Position numbers and translations under genes: made by a program
Part shown: in pieces, positions 1-6,032 of the stretch
How the letters are laid out: every line of letters begins with the position of its first letter
How positions within the stretch are numbered: the stretch's first letter is position 1
Source: Phyllobacteriaceae bacterium UBA1940
GTDB taxonomy: Bacteria > Pseudomonadota > Alphaproteobacteria > Rhizobiales > Rhizobiaceae
NCBI GenBank assembly: GCA_002336975.1
Contig: DDFA01000072.1
Span: forward strand, 1 to 10,366
Direction of reading: 5' to 3'
DNA length: 10,366 nt
The notes under the pieces: generated by a model
Seen by the model: the letters and a program-made list of their open reading frames with translations, nothing else
What the model was told of the DNA's origin: nothing
Database searches by the model: none

Positions 1-564
1 ACCTGCGACGGCTTCTTCTACCGCGGCAAGGACGTCATGGTGATCGGCGGCGGCAATTCGGCGGTCGAGGAAGCGCTCTATCTGTCGAACCTCGCCAAGA
101 CGGTGACGGTGGTGCACCGCAGGGACGAATTCCGCGCCGAGCGCATCCTGCAGGAACGGCTGTTGGGCAAGGACAACGTCAAGGTGATGTGGGACAGCGC
201 GGTCGAGGAAATCACCGGCGAACGGCCGAAAGCGCCGCTGCCGCCCTCGGTCACCGGCATCCGCGTCAAGAACACCAAGACCGGCTCGGTCAGCGATTTT
301 TCAATCGACGGCGTGTTCGTGGCGATTGGCCATGCGCCGGCGGTGGAACTTTTCGCCGGCAAGCTGAAGCAGAAGCCGAACGGCTATCTGTGGACGGCGC
401 CCGATTCGACCCGCACCGATATTGCCGGCGTCTTCGCCGCCGGCGACGTCACCGACGACATCTATCGCCAGGCGGTGACGGCGGCCGGCATGGGCTGCAT
501 GGCGGCGCTGGAAGCGGAAAAATACCTGGCGGAGCTGGACGCTCACAAAGAAGCCGCCGAATAA
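1..564 (+). CDS. trxB: Thioredoxin reductase (NADPH), C-terminal part; 5' end outside the window
   Basis: TrxB is a cytoplasmic FAD enzyme that passes electrons from NADPH to thioredoxin. The reading frame is open from base 1, so the gene starts upstream; 187 of roughly 320 residues are present. Codons 2-4 read Cys-Asp-Gly, which is the second cysteine of the redox-active CxxC-D-G site; the first cysteine is cut off. The NADPH-binding glycine motif follows (GGGNSAVEEA, from base 46), then HRRDEFRA, the 2'-phosphate-binding stretch that marks NADPH use. The C-terminal FAD segment AAGDVTD and the RQAVTAAGMGC helix sit near bases 435-500. The gene ends in TAA, and the LysR gene begins 35 bp later on the same strand, so the two are probably co-transcribed. 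This trxB-lsrB order is known from rhizobia. Nothing looks broken apart from the window edge. Confidence 0.95.
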   Translation, partial: TCDGFFYRGKDVMVIGGGNSAVEEALYLSNLAKTVTVVHRRDEFRAERILQERLLGKDNVKVMWDSAVEEITGERPKAPLPPSVTGIRVKNTKTGSVSDFSIDGVFVAIGHAPAVELFAGKLKQKPNGYLWTAPDSTRTDIAGVFAAGDVTDDIYRQAVTAAGMGCMAALEAEKYLAELDAHKEAAE

Positions 565-599
565 ACAAGGAATGCCGGCAACGACCGGCAAAGGGGAAC

Positions 600-1505
600 A
601 TGGCGAACATGCCGCTCGACTGGGACAAGCTGCGCGTCTTTCACGCGGCCGCGGAAGCCGGCTCGTTCACGCACGCCGCGGAAACGCTGAAACTGTCGCA
701 ATCGGCGATTTCGCGGCAGGTGAGCGCGCTCGAACACGATGTCGGCGTGCCGCTGTTTCACCGGCATGCGCGCGGGCTGGTGCTGACCGAACAAGGCGAG
801 ATCCTGTTCCGCACGGCGCATGACGTGCTGGTCAAGCTCGAATCGGTCAAGTCGAGGCTGACCGAGACCAAGGACCGGCCGTCGGGCCTGCTGCGGGTGA
901 CGACCACCGTTGGCCTGGGCGCCGGCTGGCTGACCGAGCGGGTGCCGGAATTCCTGGCGCTCTATCCCGACATCCAGCTGCAGCTCATCCTCGCCAATGA
1001 AGAGCTCGACCTGACGATGCGGCAGGCAGACTGCGCCATCCGCCTGCGCCAGCCGCAGCAGCCGGACCTGATCCAGCGTCGCATCTTCACAGTGCATTTT
1101 CATATCTACGCCGCGCCGTCCTACCTGGCCAAACACGGCACGCCGGCGACGCTGTCCGACCTCGACGATCACCGCATCGTCACCTTTGGCGATCCGATCC
1201 CGGTGCATATCAGCGACGTCAACTGGCTGGAGACGGCGGCCCGCCCCGACGGCGCGCGGCGCACCAATGTGCTGCAGATCAACGACATCCTGGCGATCAA
1301 GCGGGCGGTGGAAGGCGGAGCGGGCATCGCCATGCTGCCCGACTACGTCGCCGGCAAGGACGCCGGGCTTGTGCCGATCCTGACCGACACCGAGGCGCCG
1401 TCGTTCGACACCTATTTCTGCTATCCCGACGCGATGAAGCATCAGGTCAAGCTGCAGGTGTTCCGCGACTTCCTGATCTCGAAGGCGAGAAGCTGGGCGT
1501 ATTAG
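600..1505 (+). CDS. lsrB: LysR-type transcriptional regulator, LsrB/VtlR type
   Basis: A 301-residue protein of normal LysR length. Residues about 6-65 form the winged helix-turn-helix (LRVFHAAAEAGSFTHAAETL, then LSQSAISRQVSALE). A linker helix follows to about residue 93, then the periplasmic-binding-like effector domain from SGLLRVTTT onward. There are only two cysteines, Cys145 (QADCAIRL) and Cys274 (TYFCYPDA), both in the effector domain. LsrB of Sinorhizobium is described as a redox-responsive regulator, so these are the obvious candidates if this protein senses oxidants. In related bacteria the orthologue (LsrB, or VtlR in Brucella) lies beside trxB and activates AbcR small RNAs; a matching sRNA is predicted here at 2622-2733. 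Start choice: GGGG at 593-596 lies only 3 bp before the ATG at 600, and an in-frame ATG at 609 has about 12 bp spacing, so the true start may be three codons later. The TAG stop overlaps the RIME-like repeat. The family is certain; the orthology rests on context and similarity read by eye. Confidence 0.88.
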   Translation: MANMPLDWDKLRVFHAAAEAGSFTHAAETLKLSQSAISRQVSALEHDVGVPLFHRHARGLVLTEQGEILFRTAHDVLVKLESVKSRLTETKDRPSGLLRVTTTVGLGAGWLTERVPEFLALYPDIQLQLILANEELDLTMRQADCAIRLRQPQQPDLIQRRIFTVHFHIYAAPSYLAKHGTPATLSDLDDHRIVTFGDPIPVHISDVNWLETAARPDGARRTNVLQINDILAIKRAVEGGAGIAMLPDYVAGKDAGLVPILTDTEAPSFDTYFCYPDAMKHQVKLQVFRDFLISKARSWAY

Positions 1506-1605
1506 AGCGCCGCGCGTTCAATTGGACGCGCAAAGGACGCTCCAACACTTTGAATCTGCTGCATCGTGCTTTCGAAAAGCGATTCCGATTTTCGGGTCGA
1601 TGCAG
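1505..1605. repeat. RIME-like intergenic palindromic element (two hairpins)
   Basis: About 101 bp between lsrB and the acetyltransferase gene folds into two separate hairpins. In the first, GAGCG (1505-1509) pairs with CGCTC (1538-1542), and inside it GCGCGT (1512-1517) pairs with ACGCGC (1526-1531) around TCAATTGG. In the second, CTGCATCG (1559-1566) pairs with CGATGCAG (1598-1605), and inside it CGAAAA (1573-1578) pairs with TTTTCG (1589-1594). Two large palindromes in about 100 bp is the layout of RIME elements (Rhizobium-specific intergenic mosaic elements), and the sequence resembles dispersed repeats I recall from Mesorhizobium. The left edge lies on the TAG stop of lsrB. Because two converging genes end here, the hairpins may also limit read-through or stabilise 3' ends. 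Copy number in the genome was not checked. Confidence 0.7.
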
Positions 1606-1623
1606 GAGACCGCGCCGCGCGGG

Positions 1624-2406
1624 TCAGACAATCCGCTCCATCATCACCAGGTCGGTCGGGATTTCCGCGCCGCCGGCGTCGCGGCGCAGGCGAAGCGCCG
1701 GCAGCACCGTGTGGGTGATGCGAAATCCGAGCTTGTCGCGGTAGAACGGGCCGGCGGTCTGGGTGCCGAGATGGATCGCGTGGACGCCCTCGTCGCGCAT
1801 GAAGTCGATGAGCGCCTCGCCAAGCCATTTGCCGAAGCCGGCCGGCAGTCCCCGATCGAGCGTCATCGTCGCCAGATAGGCGAAGCGCCGCCCGTCGCGC
1901 CGGTGGATCGAGCCGCAGGCGCCGCCGCGCAGGCGGCCGTCGCCATCGTGCAGTTCAAGCGCAAATTGCGGCCGGATTTTCGGATCGGCCTCGTCCACCG
2001 CCTCGACATAGAGGGTGCGGCCGGCCCCGCCGTTCATCTGCCGGCTGCACCAGACCGTGCCGTCGGGGCCGGCCGGCATGTCGATCGGGGTGACGTCGAA
2101 CCCCGCCCGTCGCAGCGGGCCGGTCAGGGCGGCGCCAAAGGTCGTCAGCGCCACGATCCGCCCGATCAGCCCGCCTTCGCCCTCCAGCGCGGCGGCGAGG
2201 CGATCGATGTAGCCCGGCGCATCGGCGAGAAACGGACTGGCCGACGGGTCGGCGACATCGGGGTAGTCGATCCTGATGGCGGGGTTGAAGCTGAACTCCT
2301 TCTCCCGCTCGATGAACATGGCGAACAGGTTCGCGGCCGCTTCGTCGAGTTCGGCCTGGCCGGCGGAGCGCAAGGTCTTGCGCGTCAGGCGATGTTCGCT
2401 CGGCAT
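1624..2406 (-). CDS. GNAT-family N-acetyltransferase, two-part protein
   Basis: A 260-residue cytoplasmic protein. The C-terminal part (about 145-260) reads as a GNAT acetyltransferase: a central strand ending YLATMTLD (177-184), the acetyl-CoA loop region RGLPAGFGKWL (185-195) followed by a helix, then HAIHLGTQ and FYRDKLGFRI (221-230), the usual GNAT motif B. The acetyl-CoA loop departs from the standard Q/RxxGxG/A spacing. The N-terminal 140 residues resemble no domain I can name; they include a GAALTGPLRRAGFDV segment suggestive of a degenerate first domain. The substrate is unknown. The start ATG (2404-2406) has GGAG 8 bp upstream (CTCC at 2415-2418 on the + strand). The gene converges on lsrB across the RIME-like repeat and is transcribed divergently from the predicted sRNA. 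Recalled rhizobial synteny places AbcR directly after lsrB, so this gene may be a later insertion. Confidence 0.85.
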   Translation of the reverse strand: MPSEHRLTRKTLRSAGQAELDEAAANLFAMFIEREKEFSFNPAIRIDYPDVADPSASPFLADAPGYIDRLAAALEGEGGLIGRIVALTTFGAALTGPLRRAGFDVTPIDMPAGPDGTVWCSRQMNGGAGRTLYVEAVDEADPKIRPQFALELHDGDGRLRGGACGSIHRRDGRRFAYLATMTLDRGLPAGFGKWLGEALIDFMRDEGVHAIHLGTQTAGPFYRDKLGFRITHTVLPALRLRRDAGGAEIPTDLVMMERIV

Positions 2407-2441
2407 GTTCGGGGCTCCGGATACAGGCGTGAGGACAGGTT

Positions 2442-2470
2442 GTCATAATCGCCATGCGCCGCTGGTCCAA
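2442..2470 (-). promoter_or_regulatory. Possible sigma-70 promoter of the acetyltransferase gene
   Basis: On the minus strand, TTGGAC (2465-2470) is followed after 17 bp by TATGAC (2442-2447). Transcription would begin near 2435, giving an untranslated leader of about 29 nt with the GGAG ribosome site inside it. Spacing is ideal but each hexamer matches consensus only partly, so this is a guess from the sequence alone. Confidence 0.35.
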
Positions 2471-2548
2471 GTCTCGCAGGTCAAACTTTCGGCACAGAAC
2501 AAGGGCGGGATTGGTCCACAGAGCCGAAAAACAGTGCAATTGCATCAT

Positions 2549-2566
2549 CCATGCAAATCTGCATGG
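2549..2566. promoter_or_regulatory. Candidate LysR-type (LsrB) operator upstream of the sRNA
   Basis: CCATGCAAATCTGCATGG is an inverted repeat with 7 bp arms around a 4 bp centre. Its centre (2557.5) lies about 64 bp before the predicted sRNA start at 2622, the usual place of the recognition site of LysR activators. The T-to-A spacing inside is N10 rather than the textbook N11. Further TGCA/ATGC half sites overlap it: TGCAATTGCA at 2535-2544, TGCAT-N5-ATGCA at 2541-2555, and GCAT-N7-ATGC at 2561-2575, the last reaching toward the -35 region where a LysR activation site would sit. The neighbouring lsrB gene supplies the obvious regulator. Binding is inferred, not shown. Confidence 0.5.
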
Positions 2567-2586
2567 CTGGGATGCGTCCATCCTGC

Positions 2587-2615
2587 TTGTTAACCGAGCA
2601 AATGACCATCATATC
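2587..2615 (+). promoter_or_regulatory. Predicted promoter of the AbcR-type sRNA
   Basis: TTGTTA (2587-2592, preceded by C as in the rhizobial CTTGAC-type -35) is separated by 17 bp from CATATC (2610-2615). The weak -10 would suit an activator-dependent promoter. The start predicted from it, about 2622, gives a transcript of about 112 nt to the end of the U-tract, close to the ~115 nt of known alpha-r15 RNAs. Confidence 0.5.
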
Positions 2616-2621
2616 ACGATC

Positions 2622-2733
2622 ATCTCCTGAGCGCGTTCTCCTCCCATTAGCGCTCACGAGTGTTCCCCTCTGGAGGTTTGCTGGAAACAGCACTTCCAAT
2701 CGACTAGGCCGGGTCAATGATCCGGCCTTTTTT
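2622..2733 (+). ncRNA. abcR: AbcR-type (alpha-r15 family) trans-acting small RNA
   Basis: There is no plausible protein gene here, but a compact three-hairpin RNA can be read. Hairpin 1 pairs TGAGCGC (2628-2634) with GCGCTCA (2650-2656) and exposes a 15 nt loop containing CTCCTCCCA, an anti-Shine-Dalgarno sequence. A single-stranded linker (2657-2670) carries a second CU-rich stretch, TTCCCCTC. Hairpin 2 pairs TGGAGGT (2671-2677) with ACTTCCA (2692-2698), then GCTG with CAGC, closed by a GAAA tetraloop. Hairpin 3 is the terminator. AbcR RNAs of Sinorhizobium, Agrobacterium and Brucella have this plan: about 115 nt, two CU-rich seed regions, Hfq dependence, and repression of many ABC-transporter mRNAs by blocking ribosome binding. 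Nearby lsrB and the candidate operator support the assignment. Related genomes often carry two copies in tandem; I see only one here. The exact 5' end is estimated. An unrelated sRNA of similar design cannot be excluded. Confidence 0.78.
2707..2733 (+). terminator. Rho-independent terminator of the sRNA
   Basis: GGCCGGGTC (2707-2715) pairs with GATCCGGCC (2719-2727) over 9 bp with one G-U pair and a 3 nt AAT loop, directly followed by six T (2728-2733). It acts only on + strand transcription; the reverse direction has no T run. No annotated + strand protein gene precedes it closely, which is what pointed to a small RNA. Confidence 0.88.
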
Positions 2734-2760
2734 CGTTTCAGGGGATCAGGCTGGCAACAG

Positions 2761-2787
2761 GACGGCGCGGCTGGCCGCCACGCCGTC
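2761..2787 (-). terminator. GC-rich hairpin after the EF-G-like gene, possible weak terminator
   Basis: GACGGCG (2761-2767) pairs with CGCCGTC (2781-2787) with further inner pairing (GGC with GCC) across a short loop. It sits 33 bp past the stop of the minus-strand EF-G-like gene. The bases that follow on the minus strand (CTGTTGCC) lack a proper T run, so it may only protect the 3' end or terminate poorly. Confidence 0.3.
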
Positions 2788-2819
2788 AAACGGACGCTAC
2801 AGGTCCGATTCCAACTCGC

Positions 2820-4868
2820 TCAGGCCGCCTTGCCGTGCGCGCTCAGCACCTCATCGGCGATGCGCCCGGTCAGTTCCGCCATGTGGTCGAACTGCGCCCG
2901 GTAGGAGGCGACGCCCGAGGAGGCGGAGCGCAACTCGACGATCATGTCGCCCAGTTCGGACTGGGGGATGATCGCCTCGACCACGTCCCATCCATCCCAG
3001 CCGTCGCGCGCGTCGTAGCCGAGGATCTGGCCGCGCCGCTGCGGGATCATCGCGGTGATCCGCGCGGTGGCGTCGTTGGGGGTGGCGATCTCGACCTTCA
3101 TCACCGGCTCCAGCAGCACAGGCGAGCAGGCGGCGAGGCCTTCCTTCATGGCGATGCGGGCCGCCATCTGGAACGCCATGTCGGAACTGTCGACATTGTG
3201 GTAGGAGCCGTCCGACAGGTTGACAGCGATGTCGACCACCGGAAATCCGAACGCGCCGGATTTGAGGAAGTCGCGCACGCCAGTCTCCACCGACGGGATG
3301 TAGGTTTTCGGCACCACGCCGCCGGTGATGGTGTCGGTGAACTCGAAACCGGCGCCGCGCGGCAGCGGCTTGATCTCGATGACGACGTCGCCGAACTGGC
3401 CGTGACCGCCGGACTGTTTCTTGTGACGGCCGCGCTGCTGCGCCGATTTGCGGATGGTCTCGCGGTAGGGCACCTGCGGCCGGTGCGATTCCAGCGGGAT
3501 CTGATAGCGGCCCTCGAGCCGCTCCATCGCCACGCGCAAATGCATCTCGCCCTGTCCGGACAGCATGGTTTCGGACGTGTCCTGGTTCTGGGCGATGGCG
3601 AGCGAGGGATCCTCGTCGGCGAGCCTCGACAAGGCCGCCGACAGTTTGACCTCGTCCTTGCGCTCCTTTGGCCGCAGCGCCACGGTGAAGACGGGTTCCA
3701 GCCAGGCGGGCAGCGGATCGGCGTCGGCGATCGACCTGTCGGTCGAGATCAGGTCGCCGGTGCGGATGTCGTCAAGCCGGCCAAGCGCCACGACGTCGCC
3801 CGGATCGGCCTTTGGCTGTTTCGACTGGTCCTTGCCGGTGAGGCGATAGACGCCGCTGACCTTGCCGCTGCGCCCATCGGCGGCGAGAACCTCGGCGCCG
3901 TCGGAGATGGAGCCTGCCAGCACGCGCGCCACCGACAGCTTGCCGCCGTGCGGCGTGTGCACCGTCTTCATCACGCGCAGCGCCGAAACGCCGTCGGCGA
4001 GGCCGAGGCGGGCGCGGGTGTCGGAGACGTCCGGGGCGTCGTGGCGGATGGTCTTGAGCAGCCGCAGCACGCCGTTGCCATGTTCGGCCGAGCCGATCAG
4101 CACGGGGATCACCGACCCGTCGCGCAGGTCCGCGGCGAGATCGTCGAAGACCTCGTCGCGCGGCGGCGGCCTGTCCTCGAGCAATTGCTCCATCAGGTCG
4201 TCGTCATGGTCGGCGAGGCGTTCGAGCATCGAGAACCTGGCCTCGATCTCGCGGGCGCGCTCGTCGTCGGGGATCGCGGCGACCTCGCTTTCGGCCTGCT
4301 CGCGCCAGACATAGGCCCGTTCCAGCGCCAGGTCGATGGCGCCGACGGTCTGGCCGTTCTTGCGCAGAGGAATCTGGCGCAGCAACAGCGGGGTGCGGCT
4401 GGCCGGCTGCAGCAGCTTCAGGGTGTCGCGCACGCCGGCGTCGATCTTGTCCACCTTGTTGAGGAACAGGATGCGCGGCACGCCGATCTCGTCGAGCTGG
4501 CGCAGGATCAGCTGCAGGGCGGGAATCTTCTTCTCGTCGGCCTCGGCCACCACGATCGCGGCGTCGCAGGCGGCGAGGATCGGCATCGCCTCGTAGCCGA
4601 ACTCGATCGAGCCGGGACAATCGACGAAACAGATCGTCTCACCCATGAAATCGACCGTGGCGAAGCTCGCCTCGACGCTCATCTGGTGAGCGCGGGCCTC
4701 TGGAGAATTGTCGCCGACGGTGTTTTTGGCGGCAACCGAACCTTGTTTGGAGATTATGCCCGTACGGGCGAGAATGGCTTCGAAAAGGGTGGTCTTTCCG
4801 CTCGCGAAGGGACCGATGATGGCGATGCATTTCGGTCCCTTGCGCCTGTCTCCGGCGCGCTTGCCCAT
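2820..4868 (-). CDS. Elongation factor G-like translational GTPase (EF-G-2 type paralogue)
   Basis: A 682-residue cytoplasmic protein with the full EF-G domain plan. The G domain has the P-loop GPFASGKT (19-26), DCPGS (83-87) as G3, NKVD (137-140) as G4 and SAEHGNGV (260-267) as G5 region. Domain II covers about 290-380, domain III includes LSGQGEMHLRV (436-446), domain IV starts with KKQSGGHGQFGDV (483-495), and domain V includes EPVMKVEIATPND (587-599) and RRGQILG (611-617). It is not the housekeeping FusA: the P-loop lacks GHxDxGKT, the RGITI switch I motif is replaced by PEARAHQMSVEAS (56-68), and the catalytic histidine of DTPGH is serine. These features match the EF-G-2-like group (Thermus EF-G-2 has a similar PEAKxHRTTV and DAPGY), whose cellular role is unsettled. 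Its neighbours are not ribosomal genes. The start is fixed by a perfect AGGAGG 5 bp upstream. It appears to be a single-gene unit. Confidence 0.9.
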   Translation of the reverse strand: MGKRAGDRRKGPKCIAIIGPFASGKTTLFEAILARTGIISKQGSVAAKNTVGDNSPEARAHQMSVEASFATVDFMGETICFVDCPGSIEFGYEAMPILAACDAAIVVAEADEKKIPALQLILRQLDEIGVPRILFLNKVDKIDAGVRDTLKLLQPASRTPLLLRQIPLRKNGQTVGAIDLALERAYVWREQAESEVAAIPDDERAREIEARFSMLERLADHDDDLMEQLLEDRPPPRDEVFDDLAADLRDGSVIPVLIGSAEHGNGVLRLLKTIRHDAPDVSDTRARLGLADGVSALRVMKTVHTPHGGKLSVARVLAGSISDGAEVLAADGRSGKVSGVYRLTGKDQSKQPKADPGDVVALGRLDDIRTGDLISTDRSIADADPLPAWLEPVFTVALRPKERKDEVKLSAALSRLADEDPSLAIAQNQDTSETMLSGQGEMHLRVAMERLEGRYQIPLESHRPQVPYRETIRKSAQQRGRHKKQSGGHGQFGDVVIEIKPLPRGAGFEFTDTITGGVVPKTYIPSVETGVRDFLKSGAFGFPVVDIAVNLSDGSYHNVDSSDMAFQMAARIAMKEGLAACSPVLLEPVMKVEIATPNDATARITAMIPQRRGQILGYDARDGWDGWDVVEAIIPQSELGDMIVELRSASSGVASYRAQFDHMAELTGRIADEVLSAHGKAA

Positions 4869-4873
4869 GCTGT

Positions 4874-4879
4874 CCTCCT
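4874..4879 (-). promoter_or_regulatory. Strong ribosome binding site of the EF-G-like gene
   Basis: The minus strand reads AGGAGG, 5 bp before the ATG at 4866-4868. It is the strongest Shine-Dalgarno sequence in the window and decides the start. It is also the kind of site complementary to the CUCCUCCC loop of the sRNA, though no specific pairing beyond the generic core is claimed. Confidence 0.8.
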
Positions 4880-5064
4880 CTCATTCGTTTCCGATGAGCG
4901 GCGGCCGCAAGCAAGTCGGCCTCAGGCCGTCGCATGGCCGGTCCGGCATAGCGGCCGGCGCAGGCCATGGAGCATCGAACCACGGGACGGGTCGGGGGGC
5001 AAGTGCGACACTGTGTGGCGACCGCCGCCAATGCGGAAAAGCGCGCCTGGCCGGCGGCAACCGC

Positions 5065-5094
5065 AAAAGAAGATCGCCCGGAAGCCGGGCGATC
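5065..5094 (-). terminator. Rho-independent terminator of the beta-barrel protein gene
   Basis: GATCGCCCGG (5072-5081) and CCGGGCGATC (5085-5094) form a perfect 10 bp stem with a 3 nt loop. On the minus strand it is followed by TTCTTTT. It lies about 50 bp past the stop at 5145 and separates that gene from the EF-G-like gene downstream. The rest of the 4869-5064 gap shows no feature I can support beyond the ribosome site; it must contain the EF-G-like gene's promoter. Confidence 0.82.
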
Positions 5095-5144
5095 GATCAT
5101 TGCAAGACGACGCCGATGCCGGCGACCGTCGCGTCAACCGGACG

Positions 5145-6032
5145 TCAATCGCACATCGGCTGCTCGGGGCCGCCGCAGCCCGGGTTTTCGCCGCCGCCGC
5201 CGCCGCCGCCGCCCAGACGGCTGGTCGCGTCATCCAGATTGAAATAGTCGAACAGTCTGGTCGCCGGATCGTCCTCGCGGTGGCGGGCCTGGAGCGACTT
5301 GCCAGCCTGGCCGAAGTAGAAGCGCAGACCGGCGCGAACCGTCGTCGCGTCGCTGCTGAAAGCGCCGTTGGCATAGAGCGACATCCGCTGGCCGGCGACT
5401 GGCAGCAGCGCCTCGGTCCCCACGCGCAGCGACGTGGCGCCGAACTGGTGATTGACGCCGACGTCGACGCGATAGTTTTCCATAAAATAGTAGGCGGCGC
5501 GGAAGTCAGCGTTCAGCTCGTTGATGCTGCCGGCCGGACCCCTGACCGAGTCGCCGCCGATGAAGGCCTCAAGGCTGACCGGTCCGAGATAGGCTTCGGC
5601 TTCGACGCCGTAGCGCCATGCGTCGAGGTCGAAAAAGCCGAGCCCGATCCTGTTGTAATGTCCATAGGCGCCGATCAGGCCCTTGTCCGGGTTGCGCCAG
5701 AACAGATGCGCGCCGATGCCGGTCAGTTCGGCGGAGAACGGGCCCGGATCGATGCCCAGCCTGGCGTAACCGCCGTCGATTTGCAGACCGAAGGATTGTC
5801 CCAGCGGCGCCGAAATCGAGCCGATGACATACCCGCCTTCCGTCTTGTCGGGGAACGGCACGTCGTAGTTCTGGAACGCGTAGCCGATGTCGAGCTTGCC
5901 GTTGAAGGCCGACACCGCCGGCTTGGCGCCTTCGAACTTCTCCTCGAACGTCGCCGGATCGGCGGCGTAGGCCCAGCTGCTCAAGACCAGGAGAACAGCC
6001 GTACTCGTGCAGAACTTCAGACCGGATTTCAT
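5145..6032 (-). CDS. Exported protein, probable outer-membrane beta-barrel, with Gly8/Cys tail
   Basis: A 295-residue protein that I do not recognise as a named family. Residues 1-23 are a typical Sec signal peptide: K2/K6, hydrophobic AVLLVL, cleavage after AYA before ADP. From about residue 44 to 255 alternating polar and hydrophobic strands rich in Gly, Tyr and Phe (KLDIGYAFQNYDV, GYVIGSISAPLG, RVDVGVNHQFG, TVRAGLRFYFG) look like an 8-12 strand outer-membrane barrel. Unusually, the last barrel-like strand (GLRFYFG) is not the C-terminus. A tail of about 55 residues follows, with acidic and basic residues, eight consecutive glycines, then two cysteines (PGCGG and PMCD). A ribosome site (GAGAGGGG) lies 8 bp before the ATG, and a strong terminator follows the stop. 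It is transcribed divergently from the adenylating enzyme gene across 197 bp. The function is unknown. Confidence 0.8.
   Translation of the reverse strand: MKSGLKFCTSTAVLLVLSSWAYAADPATFEEKFEGAKPAVSAFNGKLDIGYAFQNYDVPFPDKTEGGYVIGSISAPLGQSFGLQIDGGYARLGIDPGPFSAELTGIGAHLFWRNPDKGLIGAYGHYNRIGLGFFDLDAWRYGVEAEAYLGPVSLEAFIGGDSVRGPAGSINELNADFRAAYYFMENYRVDVGVNHQFGATSLRVGTEALLPVAGQRMSLYANGAFSSDATTVRAGLRFYFGQAGKSLQARHREDDPATRLFDYFNLDDATSRLGGGGGGGGENPGCGGPEQPMCD
5190..5213. repeat. (GCC)8 trinucleotide microsatellite inside the barrel gene
   Basis: Eight perfect GCC triplets, read on the minus strand as eight identical GGC glycine codons. The unit is a multiple of three, so slippage would change the linker length without shifting the frame. 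Confidence 0.9.

Noticed and set aside
543..1442. A 299-codon open frame on the minus strand opposite the LysR gene
   Set aside because: Its composition is that of a GC-rich shadow frame, and the opposite strand carries a clear LysR protein with all domains.
1522..2448. A 308-codon + strand frame spanning the RIME-like repeat and the acetyltransferase region
   Set aside because: It begins within the palindromic repeat and runs antisense to a protein with GNAT motifs; the product has no recognisable fold.
2555..2789. Short open frames across the sRNA region on both strands
   Set aside because: None has a convincing ribosome site or protein-like composition, and the + strand signals (promoter-like element, hairpins, terminator) explain the region better as a non-coding RNA.
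4881..5066. A small minus-strand frame between the EF-G-like gene and the terminator
   Set aside because: It begins just past the terminator, has no good ribosome site and gives a Pro/Arg/Cys-rich product typical of non-coding GC-rich DNA.
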